Notes under the pieces: model-generated
The model's database searches: none
What the model was told of the DNA's origin: nothing
The model's input: only the letters and a program-made list of their open reading frames with translations
Position numbers and translations under genes: made by a program
Assembly (NCBI RefSeq): GCF_001424165.1
Contig: NZ_LMOJ01000001.1
Span: forward strand, 151,194 to 215,193
DNA length: 64,000 bases
From: Massilia sp. Leaf139
GTDB lineage: Bacteria; Pseudomonadota; Gammaproteobacteria; Burkholderiales; Burkholderiaceae_D
Reading direction: 5' to 3'
In this document: piece by piece, positions 30,089-41,144 of the stretch
Layout: every line of letters starts with the position of its first letter
Numbering within the stretch: position 1 is the first letter of the stretch

Positions 30089-30318
30089 GATGCACCACCG
30101 CTAACGATACTCTTAACCTTCCAACCACACCTGTTAGCGCGCCGATAATCTCTGCGCCGAGATACGATATCGAAACATTATCGATAACTCATCCATCCCA
30201 CAGATTCACCCCTCTACGCCCCGTAGAGCTTGCATGCTCTAGTGCATGATGATATGTTGAGACTTCCGGGAAACCGTCCTTTCCCTCCTGCCAACCATCC
30301 ATCTTCGCATCCAACCCT

Positions 30319-33300
30319 ATGCCACTGAACCGCCGCCCTCAGATCATGTCGTCCGCGTTGAAAACGCTTACCGCAGCGGTCGCCAGTGCAGTGTTGTTGA
30401 CTTCGGTGGCGAACGCGGCGGGACTGGGCAAGCTGACCGTCTTGTCGAGCCTCGGCCAGCCGCTGCGCGCGGAGATCGAACTGACCGCCGTCTCGCAGGA
30501 AGAAGCGGCGAACCTGGTCGCGAAGCTGGCAAGCCCGGAAGCCTACCGCGCCGCCAACGTCGAATTCAATCCGGCTTTGCTGTCGCTGCGCTTCGCGGTC
30601 GAGCAGCGCGGCGGACGCCAGTTCGTGCGCATCACTTCGCCGCAGCCGCTGAACGAGCCCTTCGTCGACCTGCTGCTCGAACTGTCCTGGGACAACGGCC
30701 GCCTGGTGCGCGAATACACCTTCCTGCTCGACCCGGCCGAACTGCGCAGCACGCAATCGGCCCAGGTGACGCCGGCGCCGGCCGCGAACGGACGCGCCGC
30801 GCGCACCGGTGCGGCCAGCCCGGCCACGGAAGCGCCACGTCCGCAACGCGCCGCGCGCGCCGACGAAACGGCGGGCGAAGCTGCGAGTGCGGCTGCGGCA
30901 TCGCGCTACCGCGTCAAATCGGGCGATACGCTCAGCCGCATCGCCGGCAAACTGAAACCGGTCGATGTCTCGCTCGACATGATGCTGGTCGCGCTGTACC
31001 GCGCCAATCCCGACGCCTTCATCGGCAATAACATGAACCGTCTGAAGTCGGGCCAGATCCTGTCGGTGCCGGGCAGCGACAGCCTGCGCGGACTCGACGC
31101 CGGCGAAGCCCACGGCACCGTCGTCGCCCACGCGGCTGACTTCAACGCCTACCGCGCCAAGCTGGCCGGTCAGGTCGCCACCAGCGCGCCGGCGCGCGAG
31201 GCCGCGGCAGGGCAGAGCGCCACCGGCCGCATCACGGCCAAGGTCGAGGAACGCCCGACCGCCGCCAACGAATCGCAAGACCAGCTGCGCCTGTCGAAGG
31301 CGACGCCGGCGCGTCCGTCTACCGGCGCGGCGACTGCCGAGGATGTGCTGGCCAAGGAGAAGGAACTGGCCGACGCCCAGACCCGCGTGAAGGAGCTGGA
31401 AAAGAACGTCAACGATCTCGAGAACCTGATCACGGTCAAGAGCCAGACCGGCGCCGCCGCGACCCAGCGTGCGGCCGATGCGCCTGCCACCACGACGCCG
31501 CCGTCGACGCCGCTCGTCCCGGCCGCACCGACGGTCGTGGCCCAGGCCGATACCGCGCCGAAAGCCGCGCCGAAGATCAAGACCGCGCCGAAGCCGATCG
31601 CGCCGGAAGAGCCGGCCGAGACCAGCCTGGCCGACACGCTGATGGACAACATCGTCTACCTGGGCGCGGGCGCCGCCGTGCTGCTGCTGGCCGCGCTCGG
31701 CCTGTCGCAGCGCCGCAAGCGCAAGGTCGTGACCACGACCACGCCGAACCCGCCGACCATCCTCGGCAACGCGGCCCAGCCGGCGCAAGCGATGTTCGCC
31801 GAAACGGGCGGGCAGAGCGTCGACACCCACGACAGCGTGTTCAATTCGAGCTTCGCGCCATCGGCCAGCCAGCTCGACACGAACGAAGTCGATCCGCTGG
31901 CCGAAGCCGAGCTGTATCTCGCCTATAACTTCGACACCCAGGCAGAAGACATCCTCAAGGAAGCGCTGCGCAACGACCCGTACCGTCATCCGGTGCGCCT
32001 GAAGCTGCTCGAGATCTACGCGGCGCGCAAGGACGTGCGTGCCTTCGAGACCCAGGCGACGGAGCTCTACAGCCTCTCCGGCGGCAAGGGCGACGAGTGG
32101 GCGCAAGCCGCCGCGCTCGGCCACACGCTCGATCCGGCCAATCCGATGTACGCGCAAGCGGCCGGCATGGGCGGCGGCGCGGCTGTGGCCGCGGGTGCGG
32201 CTGGTGCGGCCGTAGCCGGCGCCGGCCTGGCCGCGGTCACGCTCGACAAGGACGGCGGCCCGCAGACGATGCTGTCGCAGCAGCTCGAACAGGCCTTCCG
32301 CAGCCGTGGCGACAACACCGAGATCATCGAGCCTGCCGCGACCGTCGACGCCGTCACCGGCGCACCGCTCGACAAGGGTTTCGACCTGGGCAGCCTGGGC
32401 CTCGACAACGACGCGACCGCACTGCCGCAAGCGGTGCAGGCCGACGCCAAGGCCGATGACAACCTTCTGGACTTCGATCTCGGCGGTCTTTCGTTCGAGC
32501 CAGTCGCCGTCGCCGGCACCGAGAACGCCGTGCACGACGACCCGACCGCGGTGCCCGACCTGCAGTTCGACATGGAGCCCTTCGCGCCGCTCGAACCGGC
32601 ATCCGGCACCCCGGCCGTCACCGACAGCGCCAGCCTGGACGAGCTGGCCTTCGACATGAATTTCGACACCCCGGCGGCGAATGCGCCTGCATCTGCGCCG
32701 GCGGCCATGCCGATCGACGAGGACGACGCCTTCGTGCTCGACCTGTCCAAGAGCGGCCCGAACACCGACATCGACATGGCGCAGCTGGCCCGCGAATTTG
32801 AGTTGCCGCCGCTGCCGGAAGCACCCGCCACACCCCCGGCCTCCGACCTGAAGGATCCGCTGTTCGACCTCGACGCGATGGACTTCGGCATGCTCGACGC
32901 GAACCCGGCCACTCCAGTGACACCGGTGGGCGCGCGCGAGGAACCGGTCTTCGATTTCGGCTCGACCGACCTCGACCTGACGCCGCCGGGCGCCGAACCG
33001 CTGGCGCAGAGCATGGCACAGGACACGCCGGCGTTCGCAGCGACGCAGGAAAAGGATCCGCTGTTCGACCTCGACATGATGGACTTCGGCCAGCCGGCCG
33101 CACCGGCTGCGCCTCAGGACGATCCGTTCGCACTCGATGAAGTGCCTGCGATTCCGAACCCGGGCACGCCGGTGCCGCGCTTCGACCTGTCCGGCATGGA
33201 TCTTGACCTGCCGAAGGATGAGTTCGCCCTGACCGAGCCGGATGCGGCTTCGGTCGGCGCCCCCGCCGAGCTGAGCGCGGCGCAGATGGAGATGGAAACC

Positions 33301-33435
33301 AAGCTCGATCTCGCGATCGCCTACCAGGAGATCGGTGACAAGGAAGGTGCGCGCGAATTGCTCGACGAAGTCATCAAGGGCGGCAACGTCGAACAGTCCA
33401 GCCGCGCCAGCGCCATGCGCGCGCAATTGGCGTAA
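30319..33435 (+). CDS. fimV: FimV/HubP-family polar hub protein
   Basis: A 1038-residue envelope protein. It has a signal sequence (to about residue 34, ANAAGLGKL), the FimV N-terminal domain (LGQPLRAEIEL, REYTFLLDP), a LysM peptidoglycan-binding domain near 195-255 (YRVKSGDTLSRIA), a coiled coil near 345-375, a single membrane helix near 440-460, then a very acidic cytoplasmic part with repeated PLFDLDxMDFG motifs and a C-terminal TPR-like motif (KLDLAIAYQEIGDKEGARELLDEV). FimV proteins organise the pole for type IV pili and motility. The ATG at 30346 (MSSALKTL) is an equally possible start. truA overlaps the stop by one base. Confidence 0.93.
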   Translation: MPLNRRPQIMSSALKTLTAAVASAVLLTSVANAAGLGKLTVLSSLGQPLRAEIELTAVSQEEAANLVAKLASPEAYRAANVEFNPALLSLRFAVEQRGGRQFVRITSPQPLNEPFVDLLLELSWDNGRLVREYTFLLDPAELRSTQSAQVTPAPAANGRAARTGAASPATEAPRPQRAARADETAGEAASAAAASRYRVKSGDTLSRIAGKLKPVDVSLDMMLVALYRANPDAFIGNNMNRLKSGQILSVPGSDSLRGLDAGEAHGTVVAHAADFNAYRAKLAGQVATSAPAREAAAGQSATGRITAKVEERPTAANESQDQLRLSKATPARPSTGAATAEDVLAKEKELADAQTRVKELEKNVNDLENLITVKSQTGAAATQRAADAPATTTPPSTPLVPAAPTVVAQADTAPKAAPKIKTAPKPIAPEEPAETSLADTLMDNIVYLGAGAAVLLLAALGLSQRRKRKVVTTTTPNPPTILGNAAQPAQAMFAETGGQSVDTHDSVFNSSFAPSASQLDTNEVDPLAEAELYLAYNFDTQAEDILKEALRNDPYRHPVRLKLLEIYAARKDVRAFETQATELYSLSGGKGDEWAQAAALGHTLDPANPMYAQAAGMGGGAAVAAGAAGAAVAGAGLAAVTLDKDGGPQTMLSQQLEQAFRSRGDNTEIIEPAATVDAVTGAPLDKGFDLGSLGLDNDATALPQAVQADAKADDNLLDFDLGGLSFEPVAVAGTENAVHDDPTAVPDLQFDMEPFAPLEPASGTPAVTDSASLDELAFDMNFDTPAANAPASAPAAMPIDEDDAFVLDLSKSGPNTDIDMAQLAREFELPPLPEAPATPPASDLKDPLFDLDAMDFGMLDANPATPVTPVGAREEPVFDFGSTDLDLTPPGAEPLAQSMAQDTPAFAATQEKDPLFDLDMMDFGQPAAPAAPQDDPFALDEVPAIPNPGTPVPRFDLSGMDLDLPKDEFALTEPDAASVGAPAELSAAQMEMETKLDLAIAYQEIGDKEGARELLDEVIKGGNVEQSSRASAMRAQLA

Positions 33436-34244
33436 TGCGTTGCGTGAGGCGCATCGCACTCGGACTCCAGTACGTCGGCACCGGCTGGAATGGATACCAA
33501 AAACAGCCGAGCCGTGACACCATCCAGGACGCCCTCGAGATCGCCCTCGAGAAGTTCGCCTGCACCAAGCTGGCCACGACCTGCGCCGGCCGCACCGACG
33601 CCGGCGTGCACGCGGTCGAGCAGGTGGTGCACTTCGATACCGAACTGACGCGCCCGATGCAGAGCTGGGTGCGCGGCACGAATACCTTTCTGCCCGATTC
33701 GGTCTCGGTGCGCTGGGCGGCCGAGGTGGCGCCGGATGCGGAAGGGCAGGACTTCCACGCCCGCTTCTCGGCCCGTTCGCGCACCTATCATTACGTGCTG
33801 TACAACAACCCGAACCCGTCGGCGCTGCTGGCCGGGCGCGCCGGCTGGGTGTTCCGTCCGCTGGACGTGGAGCGCATGCGGCTTGCCGCGCGCCACCTGA
33901 TCGGGCTGCACGATTTTTCCTCCTTCCGCGCTTCCGGCTGCCAGGCCAACACGCCGGTCAAGGACATGCAGGAAATTAGCATCGAGCGGCGCGGCGACAT
34001 CATCGTCTTCACCGTGCGCGCCAGCGCTTTTCTCCACCACATGGTGCGCAACCTGGTCGGCGCGCTGATCTACGTCGGCACCGGCCGCAACGAGCCGGAC
34101 TGGATGGCCGAGGTGCTGGCCGCGCGCAACCGCGACGCCGCCGCCCCGACCTTCATGCCCGATGGCCTGTATTTCGCGAAAATCGATTACGATCCGAAGT
34201 GGGGATTGCCGCAGGAGGCGATCTCCCCCTTACCCTGGCTGTAG
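33435..34244 (+). CDS. truA: tRNA pseudouridine(38-40) synthase
   Basis: The 269-residue TruA family protein makes pseudouridine in the anticodon arm of many tRNAs. The catalytic aspartate is Asp55 in AGRTDAGVHA. Other family motifs are FHARFSARSRTYHY and FLHHMVRNLVG. The ATG overlaps the fimV stop (TAATG), a common arrangement in Burkholderiales. Its stop codon lies inside the first bases of the nested palindrome at 34242. Confidence 0.96.
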   Translation: MRCVRRIALGLQYVGTGWNGYQKQPSRDTIQDALEIALEKFACTKLATTCAGRTDAGVHAVEQVVHFDTELTRPMQSWVRGTNTFLPDSVSVRWAAEVAPDAEGQDFHARFSARSRTYHYVLYNNPNPSALLAGRAGWVFRPLDVERMRLAARHLIGLHDFSSFRASGCQANTPVKDMQEISIERRGDIIVFTVRASAFLHHMVRNLVGALIYVGTGRNEPDWMAEVLAARNRDAAAPTFMPDGLYFAKIDYDPKWGLPQEAISPLPWL

Positions 34245-34346
34245 AGCGTCCGATAAAGCCGCCATTGCGGCGTTGCATCGTCTCGCCGTACTAGCGTACT
34301 GTCTTCGACGATGCGCCTTGCCCTGACGGCTTTCTCAGACGCTCTA
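34242..34346. repeat. 105-bp nested palindrome between truA and trpF
   Basis: The outer arms TAGAGCGTC and GACGCTCTA are perfect, the next AAAGCCG/CGGCTTT also pair, and inner GCATCGTC/GACGATGC and GTAC/GTAC continue the fold. This resembles a miniature intergenic element. It overlaps the truA stop and ends 11 bases before the trpF ATG. A related fragment, GCGTTGCAgCGTCTCGCC, occurs after recQ at 12313-12330. Confidence 0.75.
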
Positions 34347-35033
34347 AAGGATTAGTCATGCACCGTACCCGCATCAAAATCTGCGGCATCACCCGCGAGG
34401 AAGACCTGCGCGCGTCCGTCGCCGCCGGCGCCGACGCGCTAGGCTTTGTGTTCTATCCGAAGAGCCCGCGCTACGTGGCGCCCGAACGCTTCGCACAACT
34501 GGCCAAGGGCTTGCCGCCTTACGTCAGCTCGGTGGCGCTGTTCGTCAACGCGAGCGTGGAAGAAGTGAAAGCGGTGGTCGATGCGGCGCCGGTCGCACTG
34601 CTGCAGTTCCACGGCGACGAGACGGCAGAGGAGTGCGCGCGCATCGCCGGGATCGTGAAGCGTCCTTTCGTCCACGCCTACCGCGTCAAGCCGGACACGG
34701 CGCCGATGGATTTGCTAGAATGCGAACTCGCATACCGCGCCGCCAGTCCCTGGTTCGCGAGCCTCTTGCTCGATACCTATGTGGATGCCTACGGCGGCGC
34801 TGGAAAGGTCTTCGATTGGTCTCTTATTCCAAAAGAGCTCGCGCCTCGGGTCGTTTTGAGTGGTGGCTTGAGCGTGCAAAACGCGACTAGCGCGGTCGCA
34901 CGCGTACGCCCCTATGCCGTCGACATCAGCAGTGGTGTCGAGGCTGCCAAGGGGATCAAGGACGCCCGCAAGATCGCGGATTTCATTGCCGCCGTGCGGG
35001 CCGCCGATGCCATCATTGAAAGCGAGCACCCCC

Positions 35034-36311
<1,278 letters not shown>

Positions 36312-36313
36312 GT

Positions 36314-36386
36314 TCGTACGCGTGGACGGCTTAGCCGTCCACCCTACAGCCGTAGGGTGGACGGGTTCCCCGCCCACGCGTTCAAC
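36314..36386. repeat. Head-to-head pair of GTAGGGTGGACGG palindromes inside the trp operon
   Basis: A reverse copy (36314-36347, ACGCGTGGACGG...CCGTCCACCCTAC) and a forward copy (36352-36386, GTAGGGTGGACGGG...CCGCCCACGCGTTCAAC) are four bases apart. Each folds alone, and together they can form a long cruciform. They start three bases after the trpB stop. Confidence 0.8.
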
Positions 36387-36435
36387 GACCCGACGCATAT
36401 CCGACCGCCATCGATCACCCAACATCAAAAACACC

Positions 36436-37236
36436 ATGTCCCGCATCGAACACACCTTCGCCGCCCTGCGCGCGCACAACAAAACCGGCCTCGTCACCTT
36501 CATCACCGCGGGCGACCCCGGCCCCGATCTCACCGTTCCGCTGATGCACGCCCTGGTCGCGGGCGGCGCCGACGTCCTGGAACTGGGCGTGCCGTTTTCC
36601 GACCCGATGGCCGAAGGCCCGGTCATCCAGCGCGCCTGCGAGCGCGCCTTGAAATTCGGCGTCGGCCTGAAAGACGTCTTTAACTACGTCCGTGAATTCC
36701 GCCAGACCGACCCGGACACCCCGGTCGTGCTGATGGGCTATGCCAATCCGATCGAGCGCATCGGCCCCGACAACTTCATCCGCCTGGCCAAGGAAGCCGG
36801 CGCCGACGGCGCCATCGTCGTCGACTACCCGCCGGAAGAGTGCGAAGCCTTTGCCGACGCCATGCGCGCCAACGACCTGGATCTGATCTTCCTGCTGGCG
36901 CCGACCTCGACCGAGGAACGCATCCGCCAGGTGGCGCGCTACGGCAGCGGCTTCAGTTATTACGTTTCGCTCAAGGGTGTTACCGGCGCCGGCAGCATCG
37001 ATACCGACGACGTGGCGCGCCGCGTGGCCGCGATCCGCGAACACGTCAGCCTGCCGATCGGCGTCGGCTTCGGCATCCGCGACGCGGCGACGGCAAAGGC
37101 GGTGGCCTCGGTGGCCGATGCGGTCGTGATCGGCAGCCGCATCATCCAGGAGATTGAGAACGTTGGCCCGCAGGCGGCGGTGCCAGCGGTGCAGGCCTTC
37201 GTGGCCGGCATCCGGACGGCGCTCGACAGCCAGTAG
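36436..37236 (+). CDS. trpA: Tryptophan synthase alpha chain
   Basis: A 266-residue TIM-barrel subunit that cleaves indole-3-glycerol phosphate and passes indole to TrpB. Catalytic residues lie in [14 protein letters not shown] (Glu near 49, Asp near 60). GVTGAG and VGFGIRD are the phosphate-binding loops. The start [11 protein letters not shown] at 36436 is the family start; the open frame upstream to 36322 translates the repeat and is not coding. Confidence 0.97.
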   Translation: MSRIEHTFAALRAHNKTGLVTFITAGDPGPDLTVPLMHALVAGGADVLELGVPFSDPMAEGPVIQRACERALKFGVGLKDVFNYVREFRQTDPDTPVVLMGYANPIERIGPDNFIRLAKEAGADGAIVVDYPPEECEAFADAMRANDLDLIFLLAPTSTEERIRQVARYGSGFSYYVSLKGVTGAGSIDTDDVARRVAAIREHVSLPIGVGFGIRDAATAKAVASVADAVVIGSRIIQEIENVGPQAAVPAVQAFVAGIRTALDSQ

Positions 37237-37356
37237 GCATCCGCGCCGCAGGTTTCCTGCGTTCGCTCAAGCGGAAAGCGGCGGCGCGTGCATAGGGCGA
37301 GGCCAGTGCTTGGGGTACATTCAATTTCCGTACCTCAACATTTCGTGGAGCCTTGC

Positions 37357-37632
37357 ATGAAGAAGCGAATCAAAAGTGTTTCCTTGGTACAGAATGCGAA
37401 GATGATGGCCGCGCTCTATCTCGTCCTGTCCCTGCCGCTGCTGGCGGTCATGGCGGTTTTCGGGAGCGTGGCAAACCAGGCCGGCATGTCGCTGGTCGCC
37501 ATGGTCACCTTCGCCGTCGCCTATGTCGTCAGCGGCTTCGTTTTCACGCTGATCGGCGCCCTGGTCTACAACCTGGTCGCCTCCTTCGTCGGCGGGTTCG
37601 AATTCACGGCCGCCGAGGTCACGCACAACTGA
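37357..37632 (+). CDS. Small membrane protein of 91 residues, DUF3566-like
   Basis: A short basic N-terminus (MKKRIKSVSLVQNAK) is followed by two hydrophobic segments (about residues 18-40 and 46-78) and the ending YNLVASFVGGFEF. This resembles small two-helix inner membrane proteins of unknown function (DUF3566-type); I am not certain of the family. It lies between trpA and accD. GTGGAG lies upstream of the ATG. Confidence 0.7.
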   Translation: MKKRIKSVSLVQNAKMMAALYLVLSLPLLAVMAVFGSVANQAGMSLVAMVTFAVAYVVSGFVFTLIGALVYNLVASFVGGFEFTAAEVTHN

Positions 37633-37896
37633 GTTCGTTTGCGCAGCTTGCTTAACGATCGCGCCGGCAGTGGCCACCGCCACCGTCGGCGTTTCCATTT
37701 TTCCCTTTCCGGTTTCCAGATTCTGCGCGGATTCGTGCTCCATCCCTGCGGCGCATCGGTGTATAACAGGATGGCAGCGCCGTGCTCCCGCCGGGCGAGT
37801 TCGGCAACAATTGATTGCCAGACAAGCAAGCGGTGACAAGCCCGGCGCTAGCGGCTACACTACGCGCCTGTCAAGAATCGCCGCAAAGGAGAGAAC

Positions 37897-38769
37897 ATGA
37901 GTTGGTTGGAAAAACTGCTGCCCCCACGAATCCAGCGCTCCGATGCCGCCAACCGCAAGACCATGCCCGAAGGGCTGTGGGTCAAGTGCCCATCCTGCGA
38001 AGCGGTGCTCTACCGCGCCGACCTCGAGTCGAACCTGCATGTTTGCCCGAAATGCGACCACCACATGCGCATCCGCGCCCGCGAGCGCCTCGATGCGCTG
38101 CTCGACGAAGGCGGCCGCTATGAAATCGGCCAGGAAGCCCTGCCGGTCGACACCCTGAAGTTCAAGGACAGCAAGAAATATCCCGACCGTCTCAAGGCCG
38201 CGATGGACGCCACCGGCGAAACCGATGCGCTGATCGTCCAGGGCGGTTCGATCATGAGCCTGCCGGTCGTGGTCGCCTGCTTCGAATTCGAATTCATGGG
38301 CGGCTCGATGGGTTCGGTCGTCGGCGAGCGTTTCGCCCGCGGCGCCCAGATCGCCCTCGAACAGAAAGTGCCGTTCATCTGCATCACCGCCACCGGCGGT
38401 GCGCGCATGCAGGAAGGCCTGCTGTCGCTGCTGCAGATGGCGAAGACCACCGCCATGCTGACCAAGCTGTCGGAGAAAAAGCTGCCCTTCATCAGCGTGC
38501 TGACCGACCCGACCATGGGCGGCGTCTCCGCTTCGTTCGCCTTCATGGGCGACGTCGTGATCGCCGAACCGAAGGCGCTGATCGGCTTTGCCGGCCCGCG
38601 CGTGATCGAGAACACCGTGCGCGAAAAGCTGCCGGAAGGCTTCCAGCGCGCCGAGTTCCTGGTGCAGAAGGGCGCCGTCGACATGATCGTCGATCGCCGC
38701 AAGATGCGCGAAGAGATCGCGCGCCTGCTGGCCCTGCTGCAGAATCAGCCCGTCGAAGTCATCGCCTAA
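37897..38769 (+). CDS. accD: Acetyl-CoA carboxylase carboxyltransferase subunit beta
   Basis: A 290-residue subunit that, with AccA, moves the carboxyl group from biotin to acetyl-CoA for fatty acid synthesis. The N-terminal zinc ribbon is Cys31/Cys34/Cys50/Cys53 (CPSC, CPKC). The crotonase-like domain has [32 protein letters not shown] and [24 protein letters not shown] gives a strong ribosome site. folC follows 74 bases later. Confidence 0.97.
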   Translation: MSWLEKLLPPRIQRSDAANRKTMPEGLWVKCPSCEAVLYRADLESNLHVCPKCDHHMRIRARERLDALLDEGGRYEIGQEALPVDTLKFKDSKKYPDRLKAAMDATGETDALIVQGGSIMSLPVVVACFEFEFMGGSMGSVVGERFARGAQIALEQKVPFICITATGGARMQEGLLSLLQMAKTTAMLTKLSEKKLPFISVLTDPTMGGVSASFAFMGDVVIAEPKALIGFAGPRVIENTVREKLPEGFQRAEFLVQKGAVDMIVDRRKMREEIARLLALLQNQPVEVIA

Positions 38770-38843
38770 TTAGCGCTCCTACCCGTATTACGGCCGGCTG
38801 TCCGCTCTGCGGGCCGTCGGCCGTTTGTTCTTAAAAGTTCACC

Positions 38844-40142
38844 ATGTCCAATCTTCCCACCACCTTGCCCGACTGGCTGGCGCTACTCGAGTCGCGCCAC
38901 GCCGAAACCCATATCGACATGGGCCTGGATCGCGTCCGCGCGGTCAAGGAGCGCATGGATCTGCAATTTGCCTGTCCGGTCATCATGGTGGCCGGCACCA
39001 ACGGCAAGGGTTCGACCTGCGCCATGCTCGAATCCGTCCTGCTGCACGCCGGCTACCGCGTCGGCCTCTACATCAAGCCGCACTTCCTCGACTTCAACGA
39101 GCGCGCGCGCATCAATGGCGAGATGGCGAGCGACGCGGTGCTGGTGGACGCTTTTAACTTCGTCGAAGCCCAGCGCGGCGACATCGCGCTGACCTATTTC
39201 GAATTCACGACGCTGGCGATCATGCACCTGATCTCCCAATCCGGCGTCGACGTGGCGATCCTGGAAGTGGGCCTGGGCGGACGCCTGGATGCGGTGAACG
39301 TGATCGACGCCGACGTCGCCATCGTCACCAGCATCGACATCGACCACGCGGCCTATCTCGGCGACACGCGCGAGGAAATCGGTTTCGAGAAGGCCGGCAT
39401 TTTCCGTGCCGGCAGGGTGGCGATCTGCAGCGATCCGCTGGCGCCGCAGTCGCTGATCCAGCACGCGGCCGACATCGGCGCCGACCTCTGGCTGATCGGG
39501 CGCGATTTCAACTACCAGGGCGACCAGCAGCAGTGGAGCTATGGCGGCCGCACCCAGCGCCGCAACTCGCTGGCCTATCCGGCCCTGCGCGGCGCCAACC
39601 AGCTCCTGAATGCCTCGGCCGCGCTGGCGGCGCTGGAAGCGCTGCGCATGCAGCTGCCGGCCGGCGCCCAGGAAGTGCGCACGGGTCTCGCCCTGGTGGA
39701 GCTGCCGGGCCGCTTCCAGGTGCTGGCGGGACGCCCGACCACGGTGCTCGACGTCGCCCACAATCCGCATGCCTCGGCGACCCTGGCCCAGAACCTGGGC
39801 AACATGGGCTTTCACCGCTACACCTATGCCGTGTTCGGCATCATGGAAGACAAGGACATCGAGGGCGTGATCGCGCCGATGGCCGGCATCATCGACCACT
39901 GGTGCGTGGCTGACCTGCCGTCGCCGCGCTCGGCGCAGAGCGCCGAGCTGGCGGAAAAGCTGGCCGCGCTGCGTCCCGCGGGCGCGAAAGAGGGCGATTT
40001 TTCGGTCACCGCGTTTGCCGACCCTGCCGCCGCATTCGCAAATGCGGTGAGCCGTGCCGAGGAGAATGATAGAATTGTGGTCTTTGGCTCGTTCTACACC
40101 GTCGCCGGCGTGATGGCGGCCCGGAAAAACTCTCTTCACTGA
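38844..40142 (+). CDS. folC: Bifunctional dihydrofolate/folylpolyglutamate synthase
   Basis: A 432-residue Mur-ligase-type enzyme that adds glutamate to dihydropteroate and folates using ATP. The P-loop is GTNGKGST (residues 51-58). Further motifs are SSxxxIDHAAYLGDTREEIGFEKAGIF (in part) and DVAHNPHA near 310. It is followed by a SPOR protein gene after 11 bases. Confidence 0.95.
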   Translation: MSNLPTTLPDWLALLESRHAETHIDMGLDRVRAVKERMDLQFACPVIMVAGTNGKGSTCAMLESVLLHAGYRVGLYIKPHFLDFNERARINGEMASDAVLVDAFNFVEAQRGDIALTYFEFTTLAIMHLISQSGVDVAILEVGLGGRLDAVNVIDADVAIVTSIDIDHAAYLGDTREEIGFEKAGIFRAGRVAICSDPLAPQSLIQHAADIGADLWLIGRDFNYQGDQQQWSYGGRTQRRNSLAYPALRGANQLLNASAALAALEALRMQLPAGAQEVRTGLALVELPGRFQVLAGRPTTVLDVAHNPHASATLAQNLGNMGFHRYTYAVFGIMEDKDIEGVIAPMAGIIDHWCVADLPSPRSAQSAELAEKLAALRPAGAKEGDFSVTAFADPAAAFANAVSRAEENDRIVVFGSFYTVAGVMAARKNSLH

Positions 40143-40153
40143 CATACAGACGC

Positions 40154-41128
40154 ATGGGCTTGTTCTCGATTTTCAGCAAAAACAAGCAGGACAGTACCGC
40201 CCAGGACAGCGGCCGTTTTTCCCGCGACGATGAGGATTTCGGCGAACGTGCCCGCGCCAAGCGCGCGTCCTACGCCAACGAAAGCGGACAGGGCGGTTCG
40301 CGGCGCAGCCGCAGCGGCGGCGACCCGATGCTGCCGGAAAAGAAGCGCGCCCGGCGCCGCCTGGTCGGCGCGGTCGCGCTGGCGCTGGCCGCCGCGGTCG
40401 GCCTGCCGATGCTGCTCGATTCCGAACCGCGTCCGCTGAACGGCGATATCGCCATCCAGATCCCGTCGAAAGAAAAAGCGCCCCCGTTGCCGATGCCGGC
40501 CAATCCGGTGCCGGCCGCCGACAGCGTCGACCAGGGCGAGGAAATCATCGCTCCGGCCTCTCCCTCCGCCCCAGTTGCAGCAGCGCCGCGCGTGGCCGAA
40601 CCGCCGCCCCTGAAAATGCTCGACGAAGCCCCGGCCAAGCCCGTCGCGCCGGTACCGAAGCCGGAGCCGAAAGTCGCTGAGCACAAGCCCGAGCCGAAGC
40701 CCGTCGAGCACAAGGCGGAACCGAAACCGGCCGAGCGCAAGCTGGCCGAGAGGCCTGTCGAGAAGCCTGCGGTGAAGAAGCCGGAAGAAAAACCGGTCAC
40801 GCTGAAGCCGAAGGACAGCGAAGCGGCCCGCGCCCTGGCCCTGCTCGAAGGCAAGCCCGCAGCCAAGGCGGCCGAGCCGCATCCGCGCGCCGAGGACAAG
40901 GCTGATGCCCAACAGCGTTTCGTGGTGCAGGTGGCCGCGCTGGCGACCCAGGAGAAAGTCGACGAACTGCAGGCGCGCCTGCGTGCCGGCGGCATCTCTT
41001 CCTTCACGAAGAAGTCCGGTTCCCTGATCAAGGTGCAGGTTGGCCCGTTCGGCAGCCGCGAGGAGGCCGACAAGACGAAAGCCAAGCTCGGTAGCCTGGG
41101 CCTGGCGGGTTTCCTGGTTCCGGTCTGA
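40154..41128 (+). CDS. SPOR-domain membrane protein
   Basis: A 324-residue bitopic protein: a cytoplasmic basic N-terminus (~75 residues), one membrane helix near 76-95 (LVGAVALALAAAVGLPML), a long Pro/Glu/Lys-rich periplasmic linker with repeated KPEPK units, and a C-terminal SPOR domain (FVVQVAALATQEKVDEL ... VQVGPFGSREEA). SPOR domains bind denuded peptidoglycan at the septum, so a DedD/FtsN-like division role is likely. It lies between folC and cvpA, as dedD does in E. coli. Confidence 0.88.
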   Translation: MGLFSIFSKNKQDSTAQDSGRFSRDDEDFGERARAKRASYANESGQGGSRRSRSGGDPMLPEKKRARRRLVGAVALALAAAVGLPMLLDSEPRPLNGDIAIQIPSKEKAPPLPMPANPVPAADSVDQGEEIIAPASPSAPVAAAPRVAEPPPLKMLDEAPAKPVAPVPKPEPKVAEHKPEPKPVEHKAEPKPAERKLAERPVEKPAVKKPEEKPVTLKPKDSEAARALALLEGKPAAKAAEPHPRAEDKADAQQRFVVQVAALATQEKVDELQARLRAGGISSFTKKSGSLIKVQVGPFGSREEADKTKAKLGSLGLAGFLVPV

Positions 41129-41144
41129 TGCTTCCAGGTACTGC

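Noticed and set aside
30010..30249. 79-codon plus-strand frame between asd and fimV
   Set aside because: It translates the palindromic repeats and has no ribosome site.
30214..33459. Open frame of over 1000 codons on the minus strand opposite fimV
   Set aside because: Long antisense frames are expected in high-GC genes; the product is Arg/Gly-rich, has no domain, and fimV itself has clear domains.
36322..36435. In-frame upstream extension of trpA
   Set aside because: The extension translates the palindrome pair; the family start is at 36436.
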